Positions 43,020-50,843 of a DNA stretch of 64,000 nucleotides are shown piece after piece (position 1 is the first letter of the stretch; the number at the start of each line of letters is the position of its first letter). The stretch spans positions 3,410,001-3,474,000 of the forward strand of contig OY759762.1 of the NCBI GenBank assembly GCA_963662645.2. The letters run 5' to 3'. The notes under the pieces are model-generated. The model worked only from the letters and a program-made list of their open reading frames with translations, was not told the origin of the DNA and did no database searches. A program made the translations under genes and the position numbers. This DNA is from Aldehydirespirator sp963662645. GTDB lineage: Bacteria; Actinomycetota; Acidimicrobiia; Acidimicrobiales; Aldehydirespiratoraceae.

Positions 43020-43895
43020 ATGCTGAAGCTCGTTCTCCCCAAGGGATCGCTCGAGAAGTCCACTCTCGAGCTGTTCGAGGCCGCCGACCTGCAGGTTCAG
43101 CGGTCCTCCGACGTGGCCTACAAGGCCTCCGTGGCCGACCCGCGCATCGACGACGTGAGGATCCTGCGGCCTCAGGAGATTCCGATCTACGTCGCCGACG
43201 GCCTTTTTGACGTCGGCATCACCGGCCGGGACTGGGTGGAGGAGACCGGCAGCGACGTGGTCTCGCTGGGGGAGTTGCAGTACTCCAAGGCGACGTCGCT
43301 GCCGATAAGGGTGGTTTTGGCCGTGGCCGGCGACGCGTCCTACCAGAGCATCGCGGACCTGCCTCAGGGAGTGCGGGTGTCGACCGAGTACCCGGAGCTG
43401 ACCCGGCGATTCTTCACCGACGCCGGTATCGAGGCCCAGATCGCGCTGAGTTACGGCGCTACCGAGGCCAAGGTGCCCGACATCGTGGATGCGGTGGTGG
43501 AGATCACCGAGACGGGCCGGGCCCTGCGGGCGGCCGGGCTGCGGATCATCGACACCCTGCTGACGTCCTATACCGAGCTGATCGCCAACCCGGCGGCCGC
43601 GGCCGACGTCAAGAAGCGTCACGCCATGGGCCAGATCTACACGCTTCTCCAGGGCGTGCTCGAGGCCCGGGGCAAGGTACTGGTAAAGCTCAACGTCGGC
43701 GCGGACGCGCTCGACGACGTGATCGAGATCCTGCCGGCCATGAAGGCGCCCACCGTGAACGAGCTGTTCCGGGGAGCGGGCTATGCGGTGGAGACGGTGG
43801 TGCGCCGCAGCGAGATCAACATCCTGATCCCCGCCCTGCGCGACTTGGGCGCCACCGACATAGTGGAGATGCCCATATCCAAGATCGTCCCGTAG
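43020..43895 (+). CDS. hisG: ATP phosphoribosyltransferase, long form
   Basis: First and feedback-regulated step of histidine synthesis. 291 residues: catalytic domain with LVLPKGSLEKSTLELFEAADL, DVGITGRDWVEE and the PRPP loop VVEITETGRALRAAGL, followed by a C-terminal ACT-like regulatory domain (KKRHAMGQIYTLLQG to the end), so histidine inhibition is expected and HisZ is not needed. No other his biosynthesis gene is nearby apart from hisS at the other end of the window. Confidence 0.95.
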   Translation: MLKLVLPKGSLEKSTLELFEAADLQVQRSSDVAYKASVADPRIDDVRILRPQEIPIYVADGLFDVGITGRDWVEETGSDVVSLGELQYSKATSLPIRVVLAVAGDASYQSIADLPQGVRVSTEYPELTRRFFTDAGIEAQIALSYGATEAKVPDIVDAVVEITETGRALRAAGLRIIDTLLTSYTELIANPAAAADVKKRHAMGQIYTLLQGVLEARGKVLVKLNVGADALDDVIEILPAMKAPTVNELFRGAGYAVETVVRRSEINILIPALRDLGATDIVEMPISKIVP

Positions 43896-43907
43896 GAGAA
43901 GCAACAC

Positions 43908-44150
43908 ATGAGTCGGCCGTCTGATGCCGAGAATGCAACAGCCGATGGTCCCGACCGTGGCGCGCCGGCGAGGTCCCATGGATGGTTGAAGTACGGGGTC
44001 GGCCCCGCGATCGCCGTGGGCGCAGGCGGTGGCGCAGGTGCGGGCGCCATCTTCGGGGACCCGGGCGTGGGGGCGGCCGTCGGAGCGGCCATAGGCGTCG
44101 TGGTCGGGACGTGGATCGCCGGGAGGGGAAGAAAGCGCTCGGCCCGCTAA
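43908..44150 (+). CDS. Small glycine-rich membrane protein
   Basis: 80 residues. A polar N-terminus is followed by a glycine-zipper hydrophobic stretch (AIAVGAGGGAGAGAIFG, then GVGAAVGAAIGVVVGTWIAG) and a basic tail GRKRSAR, giving one or two tight membrane helices. AGGAG lies 9 nt upstream of ATG 43908, 12 bp after hisG, so they are probably co-transcribed. No known domain; function unknown. It is convergent with the DUF1844 gene; GGCCC/GGGCC (44154-44166) between the stops could be a small terminator hairpin. Confidence 0.65.
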   Translation: MSRPSDAENATADGPDRGAPARSHGWLKYGVGPAIAVGAGGGAGAGAIFGDPGVGAAVGAAIGVVVGTWIAGRGRKRSAR

Positions 44151-44171
44151 ACCGGCCCGTCGGGCCAGGGG

Positions 44172-44672
44172 CTAGTCGTCGGCGTCCTCGGGCTGATCGG
44201 CGTCAGCTCCGTTGTCGGTTGATGCCGCGTCGTCGGCGGCCGGGTCCTGCTGGCGGTTCTTGAGTTGGACGAAGGCCATGCGGATCTGGGACAGGCCGTC
44301 GCGCAGGGTGGGCTCCGCCTCGCCGAGGCGGCCCTGCATCCCGTCCAGCAGAGCGCCCAGGGCGTCGATGGCCACGGTCGCCTGAGCGAAGTTGGGCGGC
44401 TGGCTGGAGAGATGCAGAGCGGCCAGCTCGTACAGGCCCATGGCGTGATTGCCGACCACCACCGAGGCGGGCACCGCCTTGAGCCGCTCGCGGGACTCGG
44501 CCAGCTCCCGAATGTACTGCTCGGCCTGCTCGCGCTCCTCCGGCGACAGGCTGTCCAGGTCGAAGTCGTCCGGCGCTGCGGACGCATCGTCCGCGGCTGC
44601 CGGCTCGTCGGGGGCCCCGGTGCTGCGGCTGCCGACCGGTACCTCCCCTCCAGGGGTCCACAGCGTGCTCAT
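44172..44672 (-). CDS. DUF1844 domain protein
   Basis: 166 residues. Acidic N-terminus, a helix EEREQAEQYIRELAESRERLKA, then the DUF1844 core NHAMGLYELAALHLSSQPPNFAQATVAIDALGALLDGMQGRLG (split here as its two helices, about residues 75-117) and an acidic tail. Conserved next to infC in actinobacteria; function unknown. GGAGG precedes ATG 44672. A minus-strand TAGGGT (44737-44732) overlaps the infC-side TACCCT, suggesting divergent promoters built on TACCCTA. Confidence 0.8.
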   Translation of the reverse strand: MSTLWTPGGEVPVGSRSTGAPDEPAAADDASAAPDDFDLDSLSPEEREQAEQYIRELAESRERLKAVPASVVVGNHAMGLYELAALHLSSQPPNFAQATVAIDALGALLDGMQGRLGEAEPTLRDGLSQIRMAFVQLKNRQQDPAADDAASTDNGADADQPEDADD

Positions 44673-44730
44673 CCGAACACCTCCGGCTCGCGCTCGCAGA
44701 TGGGCTTGGCCGCTTGCCGCGGCCGGCTGC

Positions 44731-44737
44731 TACCCTA
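44731..44737. promoter_or_regulatory. Overlapping divergent -10 hexamers between DUF1844 and infC
   Basis: TACCCTA reads TACCCT rightward (44731-44736) and TAGGGT leftward (44737-44732). Rightward transcription would give infC a leader of roughly 85 nt; leftward transcription would give DUF1844 a leader of about 50 nt. Confidence 0.35.
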
Positions 44738-44760
44738 CCGGGGTCAATCCAGCGGACATG

Positions 44761-44782
44761 CGCCCCGGCCGCGGCCGGGGCG
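44761..44782 (+). promoter_or_regulatory. Perfect 22-bp palindrome in the infC leader
   Basis: A fully self-complementary GC block (half site CGCCCCGGCCG) lies in the leader between the promoter and the infC RBS. It could form a strong mRNA hairpin. infC-rpmI-rplT operons are autoregulated in other bacteria, so an attenuator or protein site is possible, but no T run follows. Confidence 0.5.
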
Positions 44783-44828
44783 TTCCGCCCGAATTCGGAG
44801 GTTCCGTGCTCACGAGGAGTGAACGGCG

Positions 44829-45431
44829 ATAGCACCGCCAGGCGAAGAGCCCAATATCAATGACCAGATCCGAGCCCCCGAGGTGCGCCTCGTCGGTGAG
44901 GATGGTCAGCAGATCGGCATAAGGACGCTTCAGGAGGCGCTGAACCTGGCCCGGGCCGCGGGACGGGACCTTGTCGAGGTTGCGGAGGCGGCCAACCCGC
45001 CCGTCTGCCGCATCATGGACTACGGCAAGTTCAAGTACGAGGCGGCCCAGCGGGCCAAAGAGTCCCGCCGCAAGTCGTCCAACGTCATGGTCAAGGAGAT
45101 GAAGTACCGGCCCAAGATCGGTCGGGGCGACTTCAACACCAAGACCCGCAGAGTCGAGAAGTTCCTGGGCGAGGGCAACAAGGTCAAGGTCACGATCATG
45201 TTTCGGGGACGAGAGGTCCAGCATCCCGAGCTGGGCAAGAAGATCCTCGACGATGTGGCCGCAACCGTGGAGCATGTGGGCAAGGTGGAGTTCCAGCCCC
45301 GCCAGGACGGTCGCAACATGGTGATGGTGCTCGCTCCCGACAAGCAGGCACAGGCCCGGCATCGCCGTAGACTCGAGGCCGAGGCCGCTCTGGCGGCCAC
45401 CGAGACGCCCCAGTCCGGCACCGCAGAGTAG
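44829..45431 (+). CDS. infC: Translation initiation factor IF-3, predicted ATA start
   Basis: 200 residues if started at ATA 44829: MAPPGEEPNINDQIRAPEVR, then VEVAEAANPPVCRIMDYGKFKYE (N-domain) and the C-domain RGREVQHPELGKKILDDV. The conserved NINDQIR N-terminus lies upstream of the first GTG (44883), and an in-frame TGA is at 44820-44822. Between them there is no ATG, GTG, TTG or CTG in frame. GAGGAG (44814-44819) is 9 nt before the ATA. Rare start codons (AUU in E. coli) let IF-3 control its own translation, so an AUA start fits the family. Confidence 0.93.
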   Translation: MAPPGEEPNINDQIRAPEVRLVGEDGQQIGIRTLQEALNLARAAGRDLVEVAEAANPPVCRIMDYGKFKYEAAQRAKESRRKSSNVMVKEMKYRPKIGRGDFNTKTRRVEKFLGEGNKVKVTIMFRGREVQHPELGKKILDDVAATVEHVGKVEFQPRQDGRNMVMVLAPDKQAQARHRRRLEAEAALAATETPQSGTAE

Positions 45432-45506
45432 GAGCGTCACCGGTCTCTCGCTCTCACGCCGAGGCGAGCAGCCCGGGTCAGCCACGAACAGGATCAAGAT
45501 CCAACC

Positions 45507-45698
45507 ATGCCCAAGATGAAGACACACCGGGGCGCGGCCAAGCGCTTCCGGCGCACCGGTACCGGCAAGCTGCGTCGCGGCCGGACCAACAAGAACCACA
45601 TCCTCGAGAAGAAGTCCCCCAAGCGCAAGCGCCAGCTGCGGGCTCCGGCCGAAGTGTCGTCGTCGGACAAGCGGATGCTGCGGGATCTGGGCGTATAG
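45507..45698 (+). CDS. rpmI: 50S ribosomal protein L35
   Basis: 63 residues. PKMKTHRGAAKRFRRTGTGKLRRG, then HILEKKSPKRKRQLRA, the standard bL35 pattern, very basic. Middle gene of infC-rpmI-rplT. The 75-bp gap after infC has no evident promoter. Confidence 0.95.
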   Translation: MPKMKTHRGAAKRFRRTGTGKLRRGRTNKNHILEKKSPKRKRQLRAPAEVSSSDKRMLRDLGV

Positions 45699-45708
45699 CC
45701 CGCAGGCA

Positions 45709-45738
45709 AGCGACCTTCAGCAGAGCGACCTTCAGCAG
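45709..45738 (+). repeat. Perfect 15-bp tandem repeat between rpmI and rplT
   Basis: AGCGACCTTCAGCAG occurs at 45709-45723 and 45724-45738 in the 54-bp rpmI-rplT gap, where L20 translational control acts in other bacteria. No structure is evident. Confidence 0.8.
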
Positions 45739-45752
45739 AAAGTGACAAGTCG

Positions 45753-46127
45753 ATGGCCAGAGTGACACGCCCCGCCCAGTCCAGGCGCCGCCGCCGGGCG
45801 CTGCTGGCCCGAGCCAGCGGCTACTACGGCAACAAGTCGCGGTCCTGGCGGTCGGCCAATGAGCAGCTCATGCACTCGGGCAACTATGCGTTCCGCGACC
45901 GCAGGGCCCGAAAGAATGACTTCCGCCGGCTGTGGATCCAGCGGATCAACGCGGCCTGTCGCCAGCGAGGCACCTCCTACAGCCGCTTCATCGCGGGGTT
46001 GAAGGCGGCCGGCATCGAGGTCGACCGCAAGATCCTGGCCGATCTGGCTGTCAACGATCCCGATGCCTTCTCGGCGCTGGTGTCCGCCGCGTCCGAGGCC
46101 TCCGTCGCCCAGGCCCAGGCGAGCTGA
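45753..46127 (+). CDS. rplT: 50S ribosomal protein L20
   Basis: 124 residues. ARVTRPAQSRRRRRALLARASGYYG, SRSWRSANEQLMHSGNYAFRDRR and RLWIQRINAACRQRGTSYSRFIAGLK match bL20, which binds 23S rRNA early in assembly and represses its own operon in other bacteria. Confidence 0.96.
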   Translation: MARVTRPAQSRRRRRALLARASGYYGNKSRSWRSANEQLMHSGNYAFRDRRARKNDFRRLWIQRINAACRQRGTSYSRFIAGLKAAGIEVDRKILADLAVNDPDAFSALVSAASEASVAQAQAS

Positions 46128-46209
46128 ACGCACCTCGGGCGCCCGGGCCGCGCCGTCGGCCGGCAGGTGAGCTGATCCTCCGACCGGTGCCCGAGCCCCG
46201 GGTTCGGCG

Positions 46210-47004
46210 GTGGCAGGAATGAGCGCGCCGGCCGCGCTCGGGCCGCGTCATCGACGGGTAGCCGAACTGCGGCGCCTCGTGCGCCGCCGCGCGCCGGCCG
46301 ACAGCACGGTGGTCCTGGAGGGGCCGCGCACCGTGTCGGAGGCTCTGGCAGCCGGCATCGAGCCATCGGTCGTGGTCACCACCCACGCGGCTGTCGGCTC
46401 GCCCTCGGTCCGGGACGTCCTGGACCGGATCGCTGGTGGCGTTGAGATAGTGACGCTGACCGATCAGGCCTTCAAGTCCGTTGCTCCCGCGGTGAGTCCC
46501 CAGCCGCTGCTGGCGCTGATCGACAAGCCACAGGCCATGATGCCCCGATCGGTGGCCCAGGACGATCTCGTGCTTGTGCTCGTAGGCGTCTCCGACCCTG
46601 GCAACACCGGGACCATCATCCGCACCGCCGAGGCGTGCGCGGCCCTTTGCGTGGTCGTGGTGTGCGGTGCCGACCCGTGGGCGCCCAAGGCGGTGAGGGC
46701 GTCCGCCGGCTCGGTGCTGCGAGTGCCGGTGGTGCCGGCCACCGATGCCGGTGCCGCGCTGGAATTACTCCGGGCCGCGGGCGCAGCCGTGGTGGCCGCT
46801 GACCCCCGTAACGGAGCGCGTCACGACTCCGGGGTGCTCGCCGCCGGGAAGGGTGCCGTCGCCCTCGTGCTCGGGTCGGAGTCCCGCGGCCTCGACTCGT
46901 CGTTGCCCATCGATCACTGGGTCCGGATCCCTATGGCGGGCGCAACCGAGTCGCTGAACGTAGCCATGGCCGCCACCCTGCTGGCCTTCGAGACTCGCCG
47001 CTAG
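46210..47004 (+). CDS. SpoU-family rRNA 2'-O-methyltransferase (RlmB/TsnR-like)
   Basis: 264 residues: an L30e-like substrate-binding N-terminus (RRRAPADSTVVLEGPRTVSEALAAG) and a SPOUT domain with LVGVSDPGNTGTIIRTAEA, VALVLGSESRGLDS and IPMAGATESLNVAMAATLLAFE. It lies between rplT and pheS, a frequent actinobacterial position for an rRNA methyltransferase. The methylated nucleotide is unknown. GTG 46210 or ATG 46219 may be the start. Confidence 0.87.
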   Translation: MAGMSAPAALGPRHRRVAELRRLVRRRAPADSTVVLEGPRTVSEALAAGIEPSVVVTTHAAVGSPSVRDVLDRIAGGVEIVTLTDQAFKSVAPAVSPQPLLALIDKPQAMMPRSVAQDDLVLVLVGVSDPGNTGTIIRTAEACAALCVVVVCGADPWAPKAVRASAGSVLRVPVVPATDAGAALELLRAAGAAVVAADPRNGARHDSGVLAAGKGAVALVLGSESRGLDSSLPIDHWVRIPMAGATESLNVAMAATLLAFETRR

Positions 47005-47042
47005 GGCGGTATCCGGCCCGCGAGGGAGGCTCGACGGGTGAC

Positions 47043-47105
47043 TGCCGCTCATGTCCGGCAGCGAGACTGTTGGATAAGAGTATTAGACGATGAATGTCAT
47101 ATCAA
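47043..47105 (-). repeat. AT-rich promoter-like segment related to that at 60809-60872
   Basis: 47043-47105 and 60809-60872 share CCGGCAGCGAG, AGAC and ATGTCAT(A/G)TCAA in the same order, with TGCCGC at the left end. The second locus drives the leftward coiled-coil gene; here no gene follows on the minus strand. It is unusually AT-rich for the genome and makes up much of the 190-bp gap between the SpoU gene and pheS. Confidence 0.5.
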
Positions 47106-47181
47106 CACCGATTTGCATGAAGGAGCATCCATCGCTCGCCTCGTGTGCCCCGATGTTCGCCGCGTGTCGCCGCGTGGGCTC

Positions 47182-47187
47182 TAGCCT
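47182..47187 (+). promoter_or_regulatory. -10 element (TAGCCT) of a probable leaderless pheS promoter
   Basis: TAGCCT ends 7 nt before ATG 47195 and decides the start: an in-frame ATG at 47090 would lie upstream of this promoter. Confidence 0.5.
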
Positions 47188-47194
47188 TGCTCGG

Positions 47195-48202
47195 ATGATC
47201 GAGGGCTACGAGCGGGCTGCCGCCGACGCCACAGAACGCCTCGCCGCAGCCGCGGACCTCGATGCCGTGGCCGGCGTCGAGCGGGAACTGCTGGGTCGTC
47301 GCTCCAAATTCACCGAGGCCAAACGCCGGCTCGGTGACCTCGACCCGGAAGAGCGGGCGGCTGCCGGCCGGCGGCTCAATGCCGCCCGCGAGCGTGTCGA
47401 GGCATCCGTGGCTGCCGCCCGGGCCCGACTGTCGGTATCCGGTCGAGCCCTGCGTTACGCCGCTGAGCGGCTCGACCTAACTGAGCGGCTGCCCCAGACC
47501 GCCCCGCTGCGCAGGGGCCATTCTCATCCTGTCACCCAGGCCCGGGACCGCCTGGAGGACGTGTTCGTAGGGATGGGCTACACGGTGGCCGAAGGTCCCG
47601 AGGTGGAGAGCGCCTGGTACAACTTCGAGGCCCTCAACATCCCGGACTGGCACCCGGCCCGGGGCAGCTTCGACACCATATTCGTGGATCTCGGCGAGCC
47701 CGAGGAGGTGATGCTGCGCTCGCACACCTCGCCGGTGCAGATCCGGGTCATGGAGAACCGCAAGCCGCCCATCTACATCGTGGCGCCGGGCCGGACCTTC
47801 CGGGCCGACACCGCCGACGCCACCCACCTGCCCGCCTTCAACCAGATCGAGGGGCTGGCCGTCGACCGCAACATCACGATGGGGGACCTCGCGGGGACGA
47901 TCGACGAGTTCGTCAGGGCCTTCTTCGGCACCGAGGTCGAGAGCCGCCTGCGCCCGTCGTACTTCCCGTTCACCGAGCCGTCAGCGGAGTTCGACATCTC
48001 CCGGCCCGACGGCTCCTGGCTGGAGCTCGGCGGCTGCGGGATGGTCCATCCCAACGTGTTGCGCAACTGCGGGATCGACCCCGAACAGTGGCAGGGCTTC
48101 GCCTTCGGCTTCGGCATCGACCGCCTGGCGGTGATGCGCCACGAGATAGACGACATCCGCGAGTTCGTCAACAACGACGTTCGCTTCCTGAGCCAGTTCT
48201 GA
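47195..48202 (+). CDS. pheS: Phenylalanine--tRNA ligase, alpha subunit
   Basis: Catalytic subunit of the alpha2-beta2 enzyme. 335 residues. N-terminal coiled-coil (IEGYERAAADATERLAAAADL), then motif 1 HPVTQARDRLEDVFVGMGY, motif 2 MLRSHTSPVQIRVM ... PGRTFRADTADATHLPAFNQIEG, and motif 3 GFAFGFGIDRLAVMRH. The frame is open back to 47090, but the segment from there is AT-rich and not conserved. Its last codons (LSQF-stop) are repeated 93 bp downstream, before pheT. Confidence 0.96.
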   Translation: MIEGYERAAADATERLAAAADLDAVAGVERELLGRRSKFTEAKRRLGDLDPEERAAAGRRLNAARERVEASVAAARARLSVSGRALRYAAERLDLTERLPQTAPLRRGHSHPVTQARDRLEDVFVGMGYTVAEGPEVESAWYNFEALNIPDWHPARGSFDTIFVDLGEPEEVMLRSHTSPVQIRVMENRKPPIYIVAPGRTFRADTADATHLPAFNQIEGLAVDRNITMGDLAGTIDEFVRAFFGTEVESRLRPSYFPFTEPSAEFDISRPDGSWLELGGCGMVHPNVLRNCGIDPEQWQGFAFGFGIDRLAVMRHEIDDIREFVNNDVRFLSQF

Positions 48203-48300
48203 TGAGCGCGCGAGGGCTGACCGCCGCCGTCCGTCCGGGCCAGTTCGCCGGGTCCGCGAACATCAGCAAGGCAGGCGCGCCTGAGCCAGTTGTGATGGGG
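48187..48300 (+). repeat. Duplicated pheS/pheT junction
   Basis: CCTGAGCCAGTT(C/G)TGATG at 48187-48204 recurs at 48280-48297 (offset 93). The first copy ends pheS; the second lies in the 124-bp gap before pheT. Confidence 0.65.
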
Positions 48301-48326
48301 GAGCTGAACATGCGGGTGAGCTGGCC

Positions 48327-50762
48327 ATGAGAGTCCTGCTCTCGTGGCTCAGGGAGTTCGCGCCCGGCATCGAAGGCGATCCTGCCGCGCTCAGCGATGT
48401 GCTGAGCGCGCTGGGGCTGACGGTGGAGGAGATGACCGTCACCGGTGCGATGCCCGGCGGCGTGGTGCTCGGCAGGGTGCTGGACCTGCGCCCCCACCCC
48501 GACGCCGACCGGATCCAGCTCGTCGACGTGGACGACGGGTCCGGTTCGACCCTGCAGGTGTGCTGCGGGGCGTTCAACATGGCGGTCGGCGACCTGGTGC
48601 CGCTGGCCCGGGTGGGGACGGTGATGCCCAGCGGGCTGGAGATCGCCCGCCGCAGGCTGAGGGGCCAGACCTCCGAGGGCATGTGCTGCTCGGAGATCGA
48701 GCTCGACATGGGCGCCGACGCCGAGGGCATCATGATCCTCAACGACCGGGCCGCGCCCGGCGCCGAGCCGGGCACGCCGCTGGCCGAGGCCCTCGGCTTG
48801 GAGCCTGACGTGCTGTGGGACCTCGACGTCGGCGCCAACCGGCCCGACGCCCTGTCGGTCATGGGAGTGGCCCGCGACCTAGCGGCCGGTCTGGGCGTGA
48901 CCTTCGAACCGCCCGACTGGTCGACAGCCGCATCGGGCCCCGACATCTCCGAGGCCGTCGACGTGGAGATCGTCGACCCCACGCTTTGTGGCCGATTCGT
49001 CGGCCGCGTGCTGCGCAACGCTCCCGCCGGTTCGTCGCCCCCGTGGATGGCCAACCGGCTGACCGCGCTGGGCCAGCGGCCCATCAACAGCATCGTCGAC
49101 ATCTCCAACTACGTGATGCTCGAGTTGGGCCAGCCCAGCCACACCTTCGACCTGGGCCGCGTGAGCGGTGCCCAGATCCGGGTGCGCCGGGCCCGCGACG
49201 GCGAGACGGTCATCACCCTCGACGGTCAGCACCGGACCCTGGCCACCGGCGACGGGGTGATCGCCGACGGCGACGACGAAGTGATCGGCATCGCCGGGGT
49301 CATGGGCGGGGCGTCCACCGAGATCGACGCCGACACCACCGACGTGCTGGTCGAGATGGCGTGGTGGGATCCGCCGTCCATATCGCGTACAGCCAAGCGG
49401 CTGAACCTCTCCAGCGAGGCCGCCACCCGCTTCCGGCGGGGCGCCGACTGGGGCTACAACGTCGAGCGCTGCATGAACCGCTTCGTCCAGCTGGCGGCGG
49501 AGCAGGGGGCCGGCGTGGCCCCCGGCATGATCGACGAGCGCGGCGACCTGCCGGACCGCCGCCCGCTGCGGGTGCGCACCGCCAGGGTCAACAGCCTGCT
49601 CGGCACCGGGCTGAGCGCCGGAGAGATGGCCGACCACCTGCGCTCCATCGGCTTCGGAGTCGAGGTAAGCCGGATGCCGGACCTGGATGTCAGTGACCGG
49701 GCGATAGATGCCGACATCGATCCGACGGGACGCCTTCACGATCTCGAAGTGACCATTCCGACGTGGCGTTGGGACACCGAGACCGAGACCGACATCTCCG
49801 AGGAGGTGGCCCGCCTCCACGGATACGAGAACATCGAGCGCACGGTGCCCACTGCCAACGAGGCCGGCGGCTTGTCGACCTACCAGAAGGACCGCCGCCT
49901 GGCGCGCGAGGTGCTTGTGGGCGCCGGCTGCAATGAGACCCTGCCGATGCCGTTCGTGGCGCCGGGGGCGCTGGCTGCGGTGGGCCTGCCCGAGGACGGC
50001 ATCACCCTCTCCAACCCGGTCGACGACCGCGAGTCGGTGCTGAGGACCTCGCTGCTGCCCGGCCAGCTGGGGGCGGTGGCGTACAACCAGCGCCACTTCA
50101 ACGGCGACGTGAGGCTCTTCGAGATCGGCCACGTCTACCGGCCGGCACCGGAGGGTCAGCTGCTGCCGGACGAGCGGGAGTTCCTGGCCGTGGCCCTGTC
50201 GGGTGAGGAGGCCCCGGCCGCAGTGGCCGTCCTGGATTTGCTCGCGGAAACTCTCGCGCTGCCGGCGGTGGAGTTGCGGGAGGCCTCGCCGCCGGGCCTG
50301 CACCCCACCCGGTCCGCAGAGGTGGTTGTGGCCGGGCGGGCCCGCGGCGTGGTGGGGGAGGTCGACCCCGGAGTGCTCGAAGCCTGCGGCGTCGCCGGCC
50401 GGGTGGCGTGGCTGCAACTCGATCTGCTGGAGGTGCTCAACGGCCCCAGGGCTCGCCGCCGCTACCGGCCGGTCAGCAAGTACCCGCCCAGCGACGTGGA
50501 CCTGGCTTTCGTCGTGCCCGACGGTGTGGCCGCGGCCCAACTGGAGCGGGCTCTACGGGCCTCGGCCGGATCGCTGCTGGCCCGGTTGGAGTTGTTCGAC
50601 GTCTACCGAGGCCCCGGCGTGACCGATGGCTCTCGCAGCCTCGCCTACCGCCTGCGCTTCCAAGCTCCGGACCGCACCCTCACGGACATCGACGTGGCTG
50701 AGATCCGCCAGCGCTGCATCGACGAGACATCCCGCCGCTTGGGGGTCGTTCTGCGGGCGTGA
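48327..50762 (+). CDS. pheT: Phenylalanine--tRNA ligase, beta subunit
   Basis: 811 residues: N-terminal EMAP/OB tRNA-binding domain (LDLRPHPDADRIQLVDVDDG, about 50-70), B3/B4 editing region (WDLDVGANRPDALSVMGVARDLAAG; PINSIVDISNYVMLELGQPSHTFDL), B5, core and the C-terminal ferredoxin-like anticodon-binding domain (SKYPPSDVDLAFVVPDG). The B3/B4 domain edits mischarged Tyr. Start ATG 48327; no clear -10 element, so it is likely translated from the pheS mRNA. Confidence 0.96.
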   Translation: MRVLLSWLREFAPGIEGDPAALSDVLSALGLTVEEMTVTGAMPGGVVLGRVLDLRPHPDADRIQLVDVDDGSGSTLQVCCGAFNMAVGDLVPLARVGTVMPSGLEIARRRLRGQTSEGMCCSEIELDMGADAEGIMILNDRAAPGAEPGTPLAEALGLEPDVLWDLDVGANRPDALSVMGVARDLAAGLGVTFEPPDWSTAASGPDISEAVDVEIVDPTLCGRFVGRVLRNAPAGSSPPWMANRLTALGQRPINSIVDISNYVMLELGQPSHTFDLGRVSGAQIRVRRARDGETVITLDGQHRTLATGDGVIADGDDEVIGIAGVMGGASTEIDADTTDVLVEMAWWDPPSISRTAKRLNLSSEAATRFRRGADWGYNVERCMNRFVQLAAEQGAGVAPGMIDERGDLPDRRPLRVRTARVNSLLGTGLSAGEMADHLRSIGFGVEVSRMPDLDVSDRAIDADIDPTGRLHDLEVTIPTWRWDTETETDISEEVARLHGYENIERTVPTANEAGGLSTYQKDRRLAREVLVGAGCNETLPMPFVAPGALAAVGLPEDGITLSNPVDDRESVLRTSLLPGQLGAVAYNQRHFNGDVRLFEIGHVYRPAPEGQLLPDEREFLAVALSGEEAPAAVAVLDLLAETLALPAVELREASPPGLHPTRSAEVVVAGRARGVVGEVDPGVLEACGVAGRVAWLQLDLLEVLNGPRARRRYRPVSKYPPSDVDLAFVVPDGVAAAQLERALRASAGSLLARLELFDVYRGPGVTDGSRSLAYRLRFQAPDRTLTDIDVAEIRQRCIDETSRRLGVVLRA

Positions 50763-50779
50763 TCGCCAGTGCCTTTTCT

Positions 50780-50815
50780 CTGCAACTAGTCTATGAATGC
50801 TGAGAATAGTTGCAG
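50780..50815 (+). promoter_or_regulatory. Palindromic operator candidate upstream of argC (ArgR box?)
   Basis: CTGCAACTA (50780-50788) and TAGTTGCAG (50807-50815) form perfect 9-bp arms around an AT-rich centre containing TATGAAT and GAATAG. The right arm includes TTGCAG, 16 bp before the TAGCCT -10 element (50832-50837) of argC. Being at the head of the operon that encodes ArgR, it may be an ArgR site; a pheT terminator hairpin is the alternative. Confidence 0.5.
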
Positions 50816-50831
50816 CTTGGCTCGGACTTGC

Positions 50832-50837
50832 TAGCCT
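50832..50837 (+). promoter_or_regulatory. -10 element (TAGCCT) of a probable leaderless argC promoter
   Basis: TAGCCT ends 6 nt before ATG 50844; TTGCAG at 50810-50815 could be the -35 element. Confidence 0.55.
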
Positions 50838-50843
50838 AGCTGG

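Noticed and set aside
47090..47194. N-terminal extension of pheS from ATG 47090
   Set aside because: AT-rich, unconserved, and upstream of a TAGCCT -10 element placed 7 nt before ATG 47195.
47005..47194. T-box leader for pheS
   Set aside because: No T-box sequence (TGGN'ACC) or terminator is present, and the pheS transcript looks leaderless.
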